Shown here: positions 24,463 through 32,867 of the stretch, piece after piece
Numbering within the stretch: the first letter of the stretch is position 1
Layout: the number at the start of each line of letters is the position of its first letter
Assembly (NCBI GenBank): GCA_963850415.1
Contig: CAWKLE010000004.1
Span: 434,001 to 498,000, forward strand
DNA from: VAXT01 sp963850415
GTDB taxonomy: Bacteria > Actinomycetota > Thermoleophilia > Gaiellales > Gaiellaceae
DNA: 64,000 nt
Reading direction: 5' to 3'
Notes under the pieces: generated by a model
Told to the model about the DNA's origin: nothing
Databases searched by the model: none
The model's input: only the letters and a program-made list of their open reading frames with translations
Position numbers and translations under genes: made by a program

Positions 24463-25359
24463 TTGGAGATTCGAGCTGCGACCCTCGACGACGTCGAGCG
24501 CCTGGCCGCGTTCATGGGCCGCTGCACGCTCACGCACCAGGGCGTGCGGCGCGCGTCGGGGGACGAGATGCGTCAGCGGCTGACCCAGCCGGGCACCGAT
24601 CCCGCGCTCGACACGTGGCTCGTCGAGGACCGTGACGAGGTCGTCGGCTTCGCGCAGGTCTGGCCGGAGGACGCGGCGGTCGTCTGCTACGTGCGCGTCG
24701 ATCCGAAACACACCGGCCGCCGGATCGGCAGCACGCTCCTCGAGCGCGGATCGGCCCGTGCTCGCGAGCTCGAGGAGTCGAGCGTCGTCCACGCGACGAG
24801 CTGGCCGAAGGACGAGGCGGCCGCGCCGCTCCTCGAGGGTGCGGGGTTCCAGCCGCTTCGCTACCTCTCGCTGATGACGATCGAGCTCGACCGCACACCC
24901 GAGCCGCCGCTCTGGCCGCCCGACGTCCGCGTCCGGTCGCTGGACGACGACAGCGACCTGCAACCGATCCACGAGGCTCAGCAGGAAGTCTTTCCCGATC
25001 GTCGAGCCGACCTCGACAGCTGGCTGCACGAGTACGAAGGCTTCGATCCATCGCTCTGCTTCGTCGCCGAGGATGCCGCGGGAATCGCCGGGTTCGCGCT
25101 GTGCCTGCCCGAGCTCGCCGAGGATCGCCAGGCGGGCTATGTCAGCGAGCTCGGCGTTCGTCTGGACCGGCGGGGCCGGGGGCTCGGCCTCGCGCTCCTG
25201 CGGCAGACGTTCGTCGAGTTCCACACGCGCGGGCGCGCCCGTGTCTCGCTGCACATCGACGTGGACAACCTGACCGGAGCGGTTCGGCTCTATTCAAAAG
25301 CCGGCATGCGGCCAGACCCGCGGCTCGTCGTCTGGCAGCGGCCCTTCTCAAGGCCGTGA
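24463..25359 (+). CDS. tandem GNAT acetyltransferase
   Basis: 298 aa with two GNAT domains. First (1-145): EIRAATLDDVERLAAFMGR start and CYVRVDPKHTGRRIGSTLLE, the acetyl-CoA pyrophosphate loop (R/Q-x-x-G-x-G/A form). Second (150-298): VSELGVRLDRRGRGLGLALL with the RGRGLG loop and HIDVDNLTGAVRLYSKAGM. Tandem GNATs of this type include mycothiol synthase and aminoglycoside-type N-acetyltransferases; substrate unknown here. TTG 24463 is chosen because protein similarity begins there and a -10 box is 7 nt upstream. Divergent from the phosphoesterase. Confidence 0.85.
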   Translation: MEIRAATLDDVERLAAFMGRCTLTHQGVRRASGDEMRQRLTQPGTDPALDTWLVEDRDEVVGFAQVWPEDAAVVCYVRVDPKHTGRRIGSTLLERGSARARELEESSVVHATSWPKDEAAAPLLEGAGFQPLRYLSLMTIELDRTPEPPLWPPDVRVRSLDDDSDLQPIHEAQQEVFPDRRADLDSWLHEYEGFDPSLCFVAEDAAGIAGFALCLPELAEDRQAGYVSELGVRLDRRGRGLGLALLRQTFVEFHTRGRARVSLHIDVDNLTGAVRLYSKAGMRPDPRLVVWQRPFSRP

Positions 25360-25413
25360 GCCCGGAATAGACTCTGGCCGCATCTAGACAGTGAGCTAGA
25401 TGGGAGGGGGACA

Positions 25414-28400
25414 ATGACCGGCTCGAGCGATCAACGCCGCGGTTCGCGGCGAAAGACCAGTGCGCGCCTCGCCACCCTGATCGGGCTGGTTCTGGCTGTC
25501 GCAGCCTCGGCGACGGTTGTCGGGGCCAGCACCGTGCATCGCCAGGCGGTCCGGCCCATCGACGTCCACGGCACGAAGGCCTTCTGGACGAGCGCAGCGA
25601 AACCCGTCGCCGCGCCGGGAAGGACGGTCGCGGTCCACGCGGCGCGGTTCCGATCGCTCAGATTGGACACGGCCGCCATGAGTTCGGCACTCGCGCTCGC
25701 TCCCCGCGAGAACACGTTGCGCGCGGAGACGAGCCCGCTCGTCGTCTCGCTGCCTGCGCCGAATGGATGGTTCCAGCTGTTCGCGCTCCGCCAGTCGGCC
25801 GTGATGGCGCCGGGGCTCGCGGCAAAGCATCCCGGGATCAAGACGTACAGCGGGCTCGGGCTCACCGACCGGGCCGCGACGATCCACGCGGACCTGACGC
25901 CGCTCGGCTTTCACGCCTCCGTGCGGTCGGCGCGCGGCACGTGGTACATCGACCCGTACTTCCTCGGCCGCGCGCCGACGCCGTACGCGAGCTACTACGC
26001 CCGCGACGCGAAGAACACCGACGGCGTGTTCGTCGAGCAGGCGCGGGTCTCGGGCCGGAGCTTCCGCGGAGCCGCGCCGGTCATCGGCGAGCAGCTCCGC
26101 ACCTACCGGCTGGCGCTGATCACCGACCCCGGGTACTCCGACTACTTCGGCGGCCCGCCGAACGTGACCCCGGCCAAGGTCGCACTCATGAACCGGGTCG
26201 ACCAGGTCTACGAGGACGACATGAGCATCCGGCTCCAGCTGATCGCGAACAACGACCTGCTCAACCTGGACACGTGGGACCTGGCGACGGCGCCGAACGG
26301 CCCGTGCGGCGCGGCGGCCTGCTTCACGCAGTCCGCGGTCACCGGTTGCAACGACCCCGATCGTGCGCAGTACGTCATCGGCCAGATCATCGGCGCGAGC
26401 AACTACGACATCGGCCATCTCGCGCTCGGCCAGCCCGGCGGAGGCGTCGCCAACCTCGGCGTCGTCGGCCGCTCGAACAAGGCCGGCGGCTGCACGGGCG
26501 TCCCGACTCCCGTCGGCGACCTGTACGCGATCGACTACGTCGCGCACGAGATGGGCCACCAGTTCGGCGGCAACCACACGTTCAACGGCAACCAGCTCAA
26601 CTGCTCGGGCGGCAACCGCAACGGGGCGACCTCGGTCGAGCCCGGCAGCGGCCAGTCGATCATGGCCTACGCGGGCATCTGCCTGACCGACGACGAGCAG
26701 CCGCACAGCGACGGCTACTTCTCTCAGCGGAGCCAGCAGGAGATCAACGCGTACGTCTCCTCGAGCCAGTCGCCGATCAACGAGGTGCAGACCGTCTCGC
26801 TGCGTCACTTCGGCGGAGGAAACGAGACGCAGGTCGTGACCTTCGGCACCGGTTACTCGCAGGTGGCCACGATCACCCCGCTCAACGTCACCATCAACCC
26901 GCCACCGAGCTCGACGTCGCGCGGCGGTGCCGAGGAGAACGGCACCACGGTCACGATCGCGAGCAGCGCGGCTCACAGGCTCCAGGTCGGCGACACGGTG
27001 ACGGTCACCGGCGTCGCCGTCGCGGGCTACAACGGCACGTTCACGGTGACTGCGGTCCCGTCCACACGGTCCTTCCAGTACACGAACGCCGTGACGGGCC
27101 TTCCGGTCTCAGGGAGCGGAACGGCCACGCCGGCGATTGCCGGCGCGAGCTCGTCGGGGACGACCGCGACGATCAAGACCGCCGCGCCGCACAACCGAGC
27201 GGTCGGCGACATGATCACGATCTCGGGCGTCAATCAGTCCGGCTACAACGGCACATTCGCGATCACCGCCGTGCCGAGCCCGACGACGTTCCAGTACACC
27301 ATCGCCTCCCAGCAGCCGAACGGAGGCGGCGGCACAGCGACGTACTACTCGCCGTTCCAAGTCCGGATCGACGGCAACGACTCGGCCGTCGTCGGAGGTT
27401 CCGGCCTTCCGTACAACAACGCCAACCTGACCGCGGCGATCAACGCCATCTCCGGGTTCCCAGGAACGGTGGCCGTGAGCGGCGCCGCGGCGCCCGGTTT
27501 CACGATCGCCTACAGCGGCGCCTCGGCCGGCCTCGACGTGTCCAATGTCGAGATCGTGAATCTGAGCTGCGGCGGATGCTCGTCCTCCGTTCAGGAGACG
27601 AATCACGGCGCGGGCTTCGACTCGTTCAGGCTGAACTACGACGGCAATGTCTCCGGCGTGATCACGAACGGAACGAACTACACGGCCGCCGCACTCAAGG
27701 CCGCGATCGAAGCACTTCTGCCTACGGGCAACACGGTCACGGTTGCCGGTTTCGGCGGCGCAACTTTCAACAACACGGGCTTCCAGGTCACGTACAGCGG
27801 CGGCTCGCTGGCGCACACGAATGTCCCCGTGCTACTCCAGACTCAGGACTTCACGCCGGGGGCGTCCGGTTTCACCGGCGAGACCGACAAGGGCGGCCCG
27901 GTCGACAACGGAGGGACGGTCTCCGCGACGGGCGACCACGCTCCGGTGGTCACGGTTCCCGGCGGCGCGACGATCCCGCTGCGGACGCCGTTCGCCCTGA
28001 CCGGGAGCGCCACCGACGAGGACGGCGACCCGATCTACTACTCATGGGAGCAGAACGACCCGGGCATCGGGGCGGGGATCTCGCTGCTGAGCAACACGAA
28101 GGCGAACGGACCGCTGTTCGCGATGTTCCCGCTGTCCGCCCCGGTCAGCGACCAGGACACGCTGCTCTACAACTCACCGCACGAGAACCACATCACGACG
28201 ATCCCGACGCGCGTGTTCCCGGACCTCGACCAGATCGTGGCGAACAACACGAACGCGGACACCGGGTCGTGCGCTGCGGGGCCGATCGCGCCGCCCGTGC
28301 CGATCCCGGTCAAGGAGTGCTTCTCCGAGTTCCTGCCGACCTCGGACTACACGCAGAGCGCGCTGCACTTCCGTCTGACGGCGCGCGATCTCCAAGGTGG

Positions 28401-29031
28401 GAACAGCTTCGGCGACGTGACCCTGACTCTCGCACCGACCGCGGGCCCGTTCCGCGTTACCTCGCCCGACACGCCCGTCACGTATCCGCCCGGCTCTCAG
28501 CAGACGGTCACGTGGAACAAGGCGAGCACCGACGTCCCGCCTGTCTCGACTGCGAACGTGGAGATCTCGCTCTCGACCGACGGCGGGCACACGTATCCGA
28601 CCGTGCTCTCCGCGAGCACGCCGAACGACGGATCGGAGCTCGTGACGCTCCCGCAGACGGAGACGACGACCGCGCGGGTCAAGGTCGAGGCGGTCGGGAA
28701 CGTCTTCTTCGACGTCTCGAACACGAACTTCACGATCTCGGCCGGGCAGCCTCCGCCGCCGCCACCACCACCACCGCCTCCACCTCCGCCACCGCCACCG
28801 CCGCCACCTCCGCCACCTCCGCCTCCGGTCCGCTGTCGTGTCCCGAGAGTGCTCGGGCTGCGACTCGGCGCCGCGAAGACGAAGATCCGGAGGGCGCACT
28901 GCTCAGTCGGCAACGTGCGACGCGTTCGCTCCAGGCGTTCGCTGCGCGGCCGCGTGGTCAGCCAGTCACCGCGGCCCGGCACGATCAAGCGCCGGAACTT
29001 CCCGGTCAAGCTGGCGGTCGGCAGGACGTAG
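25414..29031 (+). CDS. secreted reprolysin-like zinc metallopeptidase with repeats and PASTA-like C-terminus
   Basis: 1205 aa; ribosome site GGGAGGGGGA. Signal segment LATLIGLVLAVAASATVVGA; propeptide to about 200; catalytic metzincin domain about 225-450 with the zinc motif HEMGHQFGGNHTF and GSGQSIMAYAGIC (Met-turn region). About 500-640: two repeats of 60-70 residues containing LQVGDTVTVTGVAVAGYNGT and AVGDMITISGVNQSGYNGT. About 850-1110: Ig-like domains. Then about 25 prolines and a 67-residue PASTA-like domain nearly identical to that at 19130-19331. Extracellular protease, probably held at the cell wall by the C-terminus (inference). Intact, unlike the propeller gene. Confidence 0.88.
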   Translation: MTGSSDQRRGSRRKTSARLATLIGLVLAVAASATVVGASTVHRQAVRPIDVHGTKAFWTSAAKPVAAPGRTVAVHAARFRSLRLDTAAMSSALALAPRENTLRAETSPLVVSLPAPNGWFQLFALRQSAVMAPGLAAKHPGIKTYSGLGLTDRAATIHADLTPLGFHASVRSARGTWYIDPYFLGRAPTPYASYYARDAKNTDGVFVEQARVSGRSFRGAAPVIGEQLRTYRLALITDPGYSDYFGGPPNVTPAKVALMNRVDQVYEDDMSIRLQLIANNDLLNLDTWDLATAPNGPCGAAACFTQSAVTGCNDPDRAQYVIGQIIGASNYDIGHLALGQPGGGVANLGVVGRSNKAGGCTGVPTPVGDLYAIDYVAHEMGHQFGGNHTFNGNQLNCSGGNRNGATSVEPGSGQSIMAYAGICLTDDEQPHSDGYFSQRSQQEINAYVSSSQSPINEVQTVSLRHFGGGNETQVVTFGTGYSQVATITPLNVTINPPPSSTSRGGAEENGTTVTIASSAAHRLQVGDTVTVTGVAVAGYNGTFTVTAVPSTRSFQYTNAVTGLPVSGSGTATPAIAGASSSGTTATIKTAAPHNRAVGDMITISGVNQSGYNGTFAITAVPSPTTFQYTIASQQPNGGGGTATYYSPFQVRIDGNDSAVVGGSGLPYNNANLTAAINAISGFPGTVAVSGAAAPGFTIAYSGASAGLDVSNVEIVNLSCGGCSSSVQETNHGAGFDSFRLNYDGNVSGVITNGTNYTAAALKAAIEALLPTGNTVTVAGFGGATFNNTGFQVTYSGGSLAHTNVPVLLQTQDFTPGASGFTGETDKGGPVDNGGTVSATGDHAPVVTVPGGATIPLRTPFALTGSATDEDGDPIYYSWEQNDPGIGAGISLLSNTKANGPLFAMFPLSAPVSDQDTLLYNSPHENHITTIPTRVFPDLDQIVANNTNADTGSCAAGPIAPPVPIPVKECFSEFLPTSDYTQSALHFRLTARDLQGGNSFGDVTLTLAPTAGPFRVTSPDTPVTYPPGSQQTVTWNKASTDVPPVSTANVEISLSTDGGHTYPTVLSASTPNDGSELVTLPQTETTTARVKVEAVGNVFFDVSNTNFTISAGQPPPPPPPPPPPPPPPPPPPPPPPPPPVRCRVPRVLGLRLGAAKTKIRRAHCSVGNVRRVRSRRSLRGRVVSQSPRPGTIKRRNFPVKLAVGRT
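28826..29031 (+). repeat. duplicated PASTA-like domain, copy 2
   Basis: Encodes the C-terminal 67 residues of the metallopeptidase; 65 of 67 residues equal copy 1 (changes N to S before QSPRPG and G to T at the last residue). Opposite orientation to copy 1, 9.7 kb away. Confidence 0.85.
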
Positions 29032-29046
29032 CTCAACGCGAACTTC

Positions 29047-29079
29047 AGAGGGGCGTCGGCTCGCAGCCGGTGCCCCTCT
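29047..29079. terminator. hairpin between convergent metallopeptidase and methyltransferase
   Basis: AGAGGGGC-gt-CGGCT ... AGCCG-gt-GCCCCTCT, 13 paired bases with a short loop, just after the stop at 29031 and overlapping none of the coding region of the convergent gene. Confidence 0.65.
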
Positions 29080-29082
29080 CCG

Positions 29083-30093
29083 CTACGCCCGTGTAGCCGA
29101 GATATAGGTCCAGCAGCATTCGAAGGTCGGGCTGCCCCCGAAGACGACGGCGAGCGAGTCCCGGAGGAGTCGCAGGCGATCGGCGGCAGCCTCGCTCGAG
29201 GCGCCTTCACCGTCCACCTTGACCGCGCCTCCGACCCAGCCCAGCACAGCATCGGCGTAGGCCGCGAGGAACTCGTACCAGTCGTCGACCTCGGCCTCGA
29301 TCGTTCGCTCCGTCACCTCTGCAACGTCGAATCCGGCTGCCCGCAGAACGTCGAGGTAGTACTCGAGCGGCCGCGGCGCGAGGAAGACGCGGTCCCGGTA
29401 GTCGAGATACGCGCGCAACCGCTCCTCGTCGTCCAGCACCGCGCGGTAGGGCGCGTAGCGATCGTCGGCGCGGACGATCCTGCTCGCAGCCTCCTGGACG
29501 AGAAAGACGGTGTCGTCGATGATCCACTCGTTCTCACGCGCTCGCGGATTGCGGATGTTCCCGGAGTTGATCCGCGCAGTGGCTCCCGGCCGAAGCACCC
29601 GTGTCCAGGCGCGGAGCGTGCTCTCGAGGTCGTCGTAGAGGTGAATCGCGTTCGTCGAGACCAGCGCGTCGGCTGCGAAACCGGGCGGCAGGACTTCGTC
29701 GAGGTACTGGAGGCGCCGCTGCTCCTTCAGGTAGCGGAGCCTGCGAAAGGCGACCCGTTCGTCCGACCGGAAGCGGTCGAGCGCGATGCGCAGGAACTTC
29801 GGCGAGCTGTCGACGATGACCATTCCGACCGGGCGGTCGCCAATCTGCAGCCGCAGGCGGTCGAGCAGGATGCCCGTTCCGCCGGAGTAGTCGATCAGGA
29901 CCTGACCCTCCCGGAGGTCCCGCGAGAGCTGCTCCACGGTGAGATCCAGGTTCCGGTACCAGCCGTGGTTCTCGACCGTGTCGTAGTGGAGCCCGAACGC
30001 GTCCAGGGGTTGCGCCACCCAGTCCTCGTCCGGGATTCGGTCGAGGCCTCCCCAATCGAAAGAACTGCGCTCTTCCAGACTCACTCGGGGCAT
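29083..30093 (-). CDS. class I SAM-dependent methyltransferase
   Basis: 336 aa. Motif I VLIDYSGGTGILLDRLRLQI, motif II GMVIVDSSPKFLRIALDRF, motif IV/V DALVSTNAIHLYDDLESTL and RVLRPGATARINSGN give the Rossmann methyltransferase order; the C-terminal third (about 190-320) is a helical substrate region (REYYLDVLRAAGFDV-like). N-terminal region DFDWGGLDRIPDEDWVAQP-like residues and DTVENHGWYRNLD are family-specific. Substrate unknown. ATG 30093 has no obvious ribosome site. Adjacent to the cupredoxin gene but transcribed after a strong hairpin, so probably separate. Confidence 0.75.
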   Translation of the reverse strand: MPRVSLEERSSFDWGGLDRIPDEDWVAQPLDAFGLHYDTVENHGWYRNLDLTVEQLSRDLREGQVLIDYSGGTGILLDRLRLQIGDRPVGMVIVDSSPKFLRIALDRFRSDERVAFRRLRYLKEQRRLQYLDEVLPPGFAADALVSTNAIHLYDDLESTLRAWTRVLRPGATARINSGNIRNPRARENEWIIDDTVFLVQEAASRIVRADDRYAPYRAVLDDEERLRAYLDYRDRVFLAPRPLEYYLDVLRAAGFDVAEVTERTIEAEVDDWYEFLAAYADAVLGWVGGAVKVDGEGASSEAAADRLRLLRDSLAVVFGGSPTFECCWTYISATRA

Positions 30094-30122
30094 TCTCGCC
30101 CGAGGCCGGCGACGGGGAGGGC

Positions 30123-30156
30123 GGCCGGCGGACGAGCGCGACGCTCGCCGCCGGCC
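30123..30156 (-). terminator. terminator hairpin after cupredoxin-like gene
   Basis: GGCCGGCGG ... CCGCCGGCC with an inner GAGCG/CGCTC stem, immediately downstream of the stop at 30167. Confidence 0.6.
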
Positions 30157-30166
30157 TGTGGAGGGA

Positions 30167-30601
30167 TCAGCGAACGGTGACGGTCAGGCGAAGGACGTTG
30201 TCCTCGCCGGTCGTCTTCATGTGCGAGGCCCACGAGTAGTCCTCGCCGGCCTTCGTCTTGAACTTGTAGACGCCCGCCTTGGTGAAGCGCATCCGGGCGG
30301 TGGCTCCCGTGTGCCGCATCGCAGGCGTGAGCACCTTCAGCGCCGGGCCCGACGTTCGCACCAGCTTGTGCGGCATGACGTCGTCGTTCCGGATCGTCAG
30401 GAGCTCGCCGCGTGTCAGCTGGACGTTCAGCGTCGCCTTGTACGCCCCGTTGTCGTACGACCAGGCGTGACAGCCGTGCGTCTGGTGCCGAATGGTGACG
30501 GTCGGCGTCCCGTGAGCCGAGGCGGACGACACGACCAGGACCCCGGCCATCGCTGCCATCACCGCGACCAACCGACGAATGCGCTTCCTCTTGCGTGACA
30601 T
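30167..30601 (-). CDS. secreted cupredoxin-like protein
   Basis: 144 aa from ATG 30601, AAGGAG 8 nt upstream. Basic start SRKRKRIRR, signal LVAVMAAMAGVLVVSSASA. The mature domain has a beta-sandwich pattern with LTIRNDDVMPHKLV (the N-D-x-x-H-x-L of blue copper proteins) and a C-terminal DYSWASHMKTTGE. His in PHKL and His/Met in SHM could be copper ligands, but the expected Cys in the loop before SHM is absent; the only Cys is in HGCHAWSYDNG near the N-terminus. So a copper site is possible but not of the classic type 1 kind. Exported; electron transfer or copper storage are guesses. Confidence 0.6.
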   Translation of the reverse strand: MSRKRKRIRRLVAVMAAMAGVLVVSSASAHGTPTVTIRHQTHGCHAWSYDNGAYKATLNVQLTRGELLTIRNDDVMPHKLVRTSGPALKVLTPAMRHTGATARMRFTKAGVYKFKTKAGEDYSWASHMKTTGEDNVLRLTVTVR

Positions 30602-30703
30602 CTGTTCCACTCCTTGAATTCGATTTCACTCAGTCTTGGCCGGGCAACTTGGAAGGAAATCGGCGGCCCCACTGATTCGGATAGCGGCTTTTTCCCCAAT
30701 GCG

Positions 30704-30729
30704 AGAGGGCGGCCCGGGGGCCGCCCTCT
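30704..30729 (-). terminator. terminator hairpin after the 31.3 kb membrane-protein gene
   Basis: AGAGGGCGGCC-CGGG-GGCCGCCCTCT, perfect 11-bp stem, 22 nt past the stop at 30751. Confidence 0.65.
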
Positions 30730-30750
30730 GCTTCCGAGCGGAGTCGCCGC

Positions 30751-31377
30751 TCAGTTCGTGGCTGTCGCGGCCTTCGGCGCCGCATCAGGTGCAGCAGCAG
30801 CCGCCTCCCGCTCCAGTGCCCCACCCAGCGTGAGAACCAGGAATCCGATTCCCGTCAGCAGGAGGGCGATGCCCATGACGATCCCGAACACACCGACGCG
30901 CTCCGCGAAGTACGAGACGTTGAGCGCTGTGGCGAGTGAGGTCTCGGTCACCCAGAGGTTGCGAAGGCCGTTTTCGACCGGCTGCCCGGTCTTCGGATCC
31001 TTTGCGGCCTTCGTCTCGTCCGAAGTCGGATTGCCCTTCGCATCGAGGAAGCGCCCCATCTGGGCGTATGTCTGTCCACCGGTCGCCTCGAGCGCATGGA
31101 TGCGCATGTAGCTGGCGAAGCAGTGGGCCTTGCTGCCGGTGTCGACCGACTGGTTGGCGACGCTGCAGCTCGGATACGTGACTCCGGTCAGGCCGGCCTT
31201 CTGACCCTCCGCCTTGATCGCGGCCGGGGTCATGTCCGGCGAGCCCGAGATCTGCTCGAGCTTCAGGTTGTCGCGGACGTTGTTGATGCCCCAGGCACCG
31301 AGTCCGATCGAGACGGCACCGAAGACAATGAGAACCACGCTGGCGGCGATCCCGCCGTACTTGAAGAGGTTTCTCAT
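30751..31377 (-). CDS. two-TM membrane protein of unknown function
   Basis: 208 aa; ATG 31377 with AAAGGAGT 4 nt upstream. TM1 YGGIAASVVLIVFGAVSIGL near the N-terminus; a 110-residue external loop with three Cys (SCSVANQSVDTGSKAHCFAS) and GGQTYAQMGRFLDAKGNPTS; TM2 VFGIVMGIALLLTGIGFLVL; short Ala-rich tail. The loop begins in a family-like DNLKLEQISGSPDMTPAAIK block. No known domain is recognised. A palindromic CGGG-ATT-CCCG element lies 84 nt upstream, linking it to the proposed stress regulon. Confidence 0.75.
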   Translation of the reverse strand: MRNLFKYGGIAASVVLIVFGAVSIGLGAWGINNVRDNLKLEQISGSPDMTPAAIKAEGQKAGLTGVTYPSCSVANQSVDTGSKAHCFASYMRIHALEATGGQTYAQMGRFLDAKGNPTSDETKAAKDPKTGQPVENGLRNLWVTETSLATALNVSYFAERVGVFGIVMGIALLLTGIGFLVLTLGGALEREAAAAAPDAAPKAATATN

Positions 31378-31461
31378 GGCGACTCCTTTCTCGGTTTCGT
31401 TCATGCGGCTCACTCTCGGCGACCTGCGCTCGACCGCCATCGGTGACCGACCGCCGAGCCG

Positions 31462-31478
31462 GTGCGGGATTCCCGCAG
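31462..31478 (-). promoter_or_regulatory. palindromic element GTGCGGG-ATT-CCCGCAG (site 1)
   Basis: Nearly perfect inverted repeat with 7-nt arms and 3-nt AT spacer, 84 nt upstream of the membrane-protein start (31377). Same core as site 2. Confidence 0.55.
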
Positions 31479-31502
31479 TCCGTCCCGGGGAAGACCGCAG
31501 CG

Positions 31503-32243
31503 CTACACGCCTGCGACTGCGGCCAGCGCGAACATGACGAACGCCCCGGCGAGGCTCCCCGCGCCCGCACGCAGCCAACGGCTCTGGCCGAAGGCCTGCG
31601 GCACGAGCTCGAAGGCGACGAGCGCGAGCATCGCGCCGGCGGCGAAGGCGAATGAAGCAGGCAGGAGGCCGCGCACGTGCTCGACGACGAGGAACGCGAA
31701 CACCGCGCCCACCGGCTGCGGCGCGCTCGTCAGCACCGCGGCCCAGAACTGGCTCTTGCGATCGAATCCCGCCTCGGCCATGGGAATCGCGACGCTCGTC
31801 CCCTCGGGCACGTTCTGGAGCCCGATCGCGAGGATCACGAACAGGCTCAGCCCTGCCAGCTCGGAGGCGTACGCGGTCCCGATCGCGAGCCCCTCCGGAA
31901 GGCTGTGCACGAACAGCACGCCGAAGACCAGGACCGAGAGCCGCACTCCCGCTCCCCGCAGTTCGCCGACGTGCACGTCACGCCGACCAAGCAGCCGGCG
32001 CGCGGCGAAGAGCAGCAGGACACCGGCGAGCAACCCGACGACGATCTCGACGGTTCCGCCCTCCTCGATGGCCGGCTTCAGCAGACCGAGCAGCGACGCG
32101 ACGGTCATCGCGCCGATCGCTGTGCCGAGCAGGATCGGCCGCAGGAGCTCTGCCCGTGAGCCCATGAGGAAGACGGGCAACGCACCGAGGCCGGTGGCGA
32201 ATGCCGTCGCGGTCGCGGCGAGCGTCAGCAGGAGGATGTCCAT
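31503..32243 (-). CDS. ZIP family metal transporter
   Basis: 246 aa, eight predicted TM segments. Signature HSLPEGLAIGTAYASE (TM4, H-S-x-P-E-G) and LQNVPEGTSVAIPMAE (TM5, N-x-P-E-G) give the binuclear metal site of ZIP/ZupT transporters; the cytoplasmic His-rich loop is short (GRRDVHVGELRG). Role by family: uptake of Zn2+ or other divalent cations. Begins 21 nt after the usp stop, so it is the second gene of a usp-zip operon. No frame problems. Confidence 0.87.
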   Translation of the reverse strand: MDILLLTLAATATAFATGLGALPVFLMGSRAELLRPILLGTAIGAMTVASLLGLLKPAIEEGGTVEIVVGLLAGVLLLFAARRLLGRRDVHVGELRGAGVRLSVLVFGVLFVHSLPEGLAIGTAYASELAGLSLFVILAIGLQNVPEGTSVAIPMAEAGFDRKSQFWAAVLTSAPQPVGAVFAFLVVEHVRGLLPASFAFAAGAMLALVAFELVPQAFGQSRWLRAGAGSLAGAFVMFALAAVAGV

Positions 32244-32264
32244 CCCCGGCGGGAGCGAAATGCG

Positions 32265-32711
32265 TCAGGCGGCGACGGGCTGCCGGACCGAGCGCTTCTT
32301 CGCGATCAGGACGGGCACGCTCGCGTGCTGCGCGACTCCGCTCGAGACGCTTCCGAGCAGCGCTCCTGCCAGGGCTCCGCGCCCCCGCGAGCCCATCACG
32401 ATCAGGTCCGCGCCGTCGTTGTCCGCGAAGCTCAGGATCTCGTCGACCGGATCTCCCTCGAGGATCTCGCTCTGCGCGTCGACCCCGATCTGCAGCGCCT
32501 TGCTCGTCGCAGCGTCGATCGTCGCACGTGCCCGGCCGAGCTCGGTGCTCAACAGGCGCTCGTAGTACGGATAGCCAAGCAGCGACGAGGGCGGCTTGCG
32601 GACGAACGCGAACGTGACGTGCGCGCCGACCTCCTGTGCGAGATCGAGGGCTTCGTCGATTGCGGCGTTGCTCCCTTCGGAGCCGTCGATGGGAACCAGG
32701 AACTGTTTCAT
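32265..32711 (-). CDS. universal stress protein UspA family
   Basis: 148 aa single Usp domain: MKQFLVPIDGSEGSNAAIDE start and the ATP-binding C-terminal motif GSRGRGALAGALLGSVSSGV (G-2x-G-9x-G-S). Cytoplasmic, ATP-binding member. Ribosome site GGAGG upstream of ATG 32711. First gene of the usp-zip operon; palindromic site 2 lies 74 nt upstream and is shared with the divergent FAD oxidoreductase. Confidence 0.92.
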   Translation of the reverse strand: MKQFLVPIDGSEGSNAAIDEALDLAQEVGAHVTFAFVRKPPSSLLGYPYYERLLSTELGRARATIDAATSKALQIGVDAQSEILEGDPVDEILSFADNDGADLIVMGSRGRGALAGALLGSVSSGVAQHASVPVLIAKKRSVRQPVAA

Positions 32712-32785
32712 CTCATCCTCCTTTCAATGGTCGAAGCATCGAGGCGGAAAGCGCCGTCCGGCATCGGGGCTGCGACCGATCGGAA

Positions 32786-32802
32786 GTGCGGGTATCCCGC
32801 AC
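32786..32802. promoter_or_regulatory. palindromic element GTGCGGG-TAT-CCCGCAC (site 2)
   Basis: Perfect 7-bp inverted repeat with TAT spacer, 74 nt upstream of usp (minus) and 65 nt upstream of the FAD oxidoreductase (plus). Confidence 0.65.
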
Positions 32803-32867
32803 CCACGCTCCGGCCCCGTGCGGATCTCGCGACCGCTCGCGATCCGCAATGATCCCGACAGGTCGAC

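Noticed and set aside
19130..29031. Inverted repeat pair as ends of a transposon
   Set aside because: The repeats are coding domains inside two genes, with synonymous divergence and no transposase between them.
30672..30690. TTCGGATAGCGGC upstream of the cupredoxin gene as a regulon site
   Set aside because: Arms are in the wrong order and too short; not convincing.
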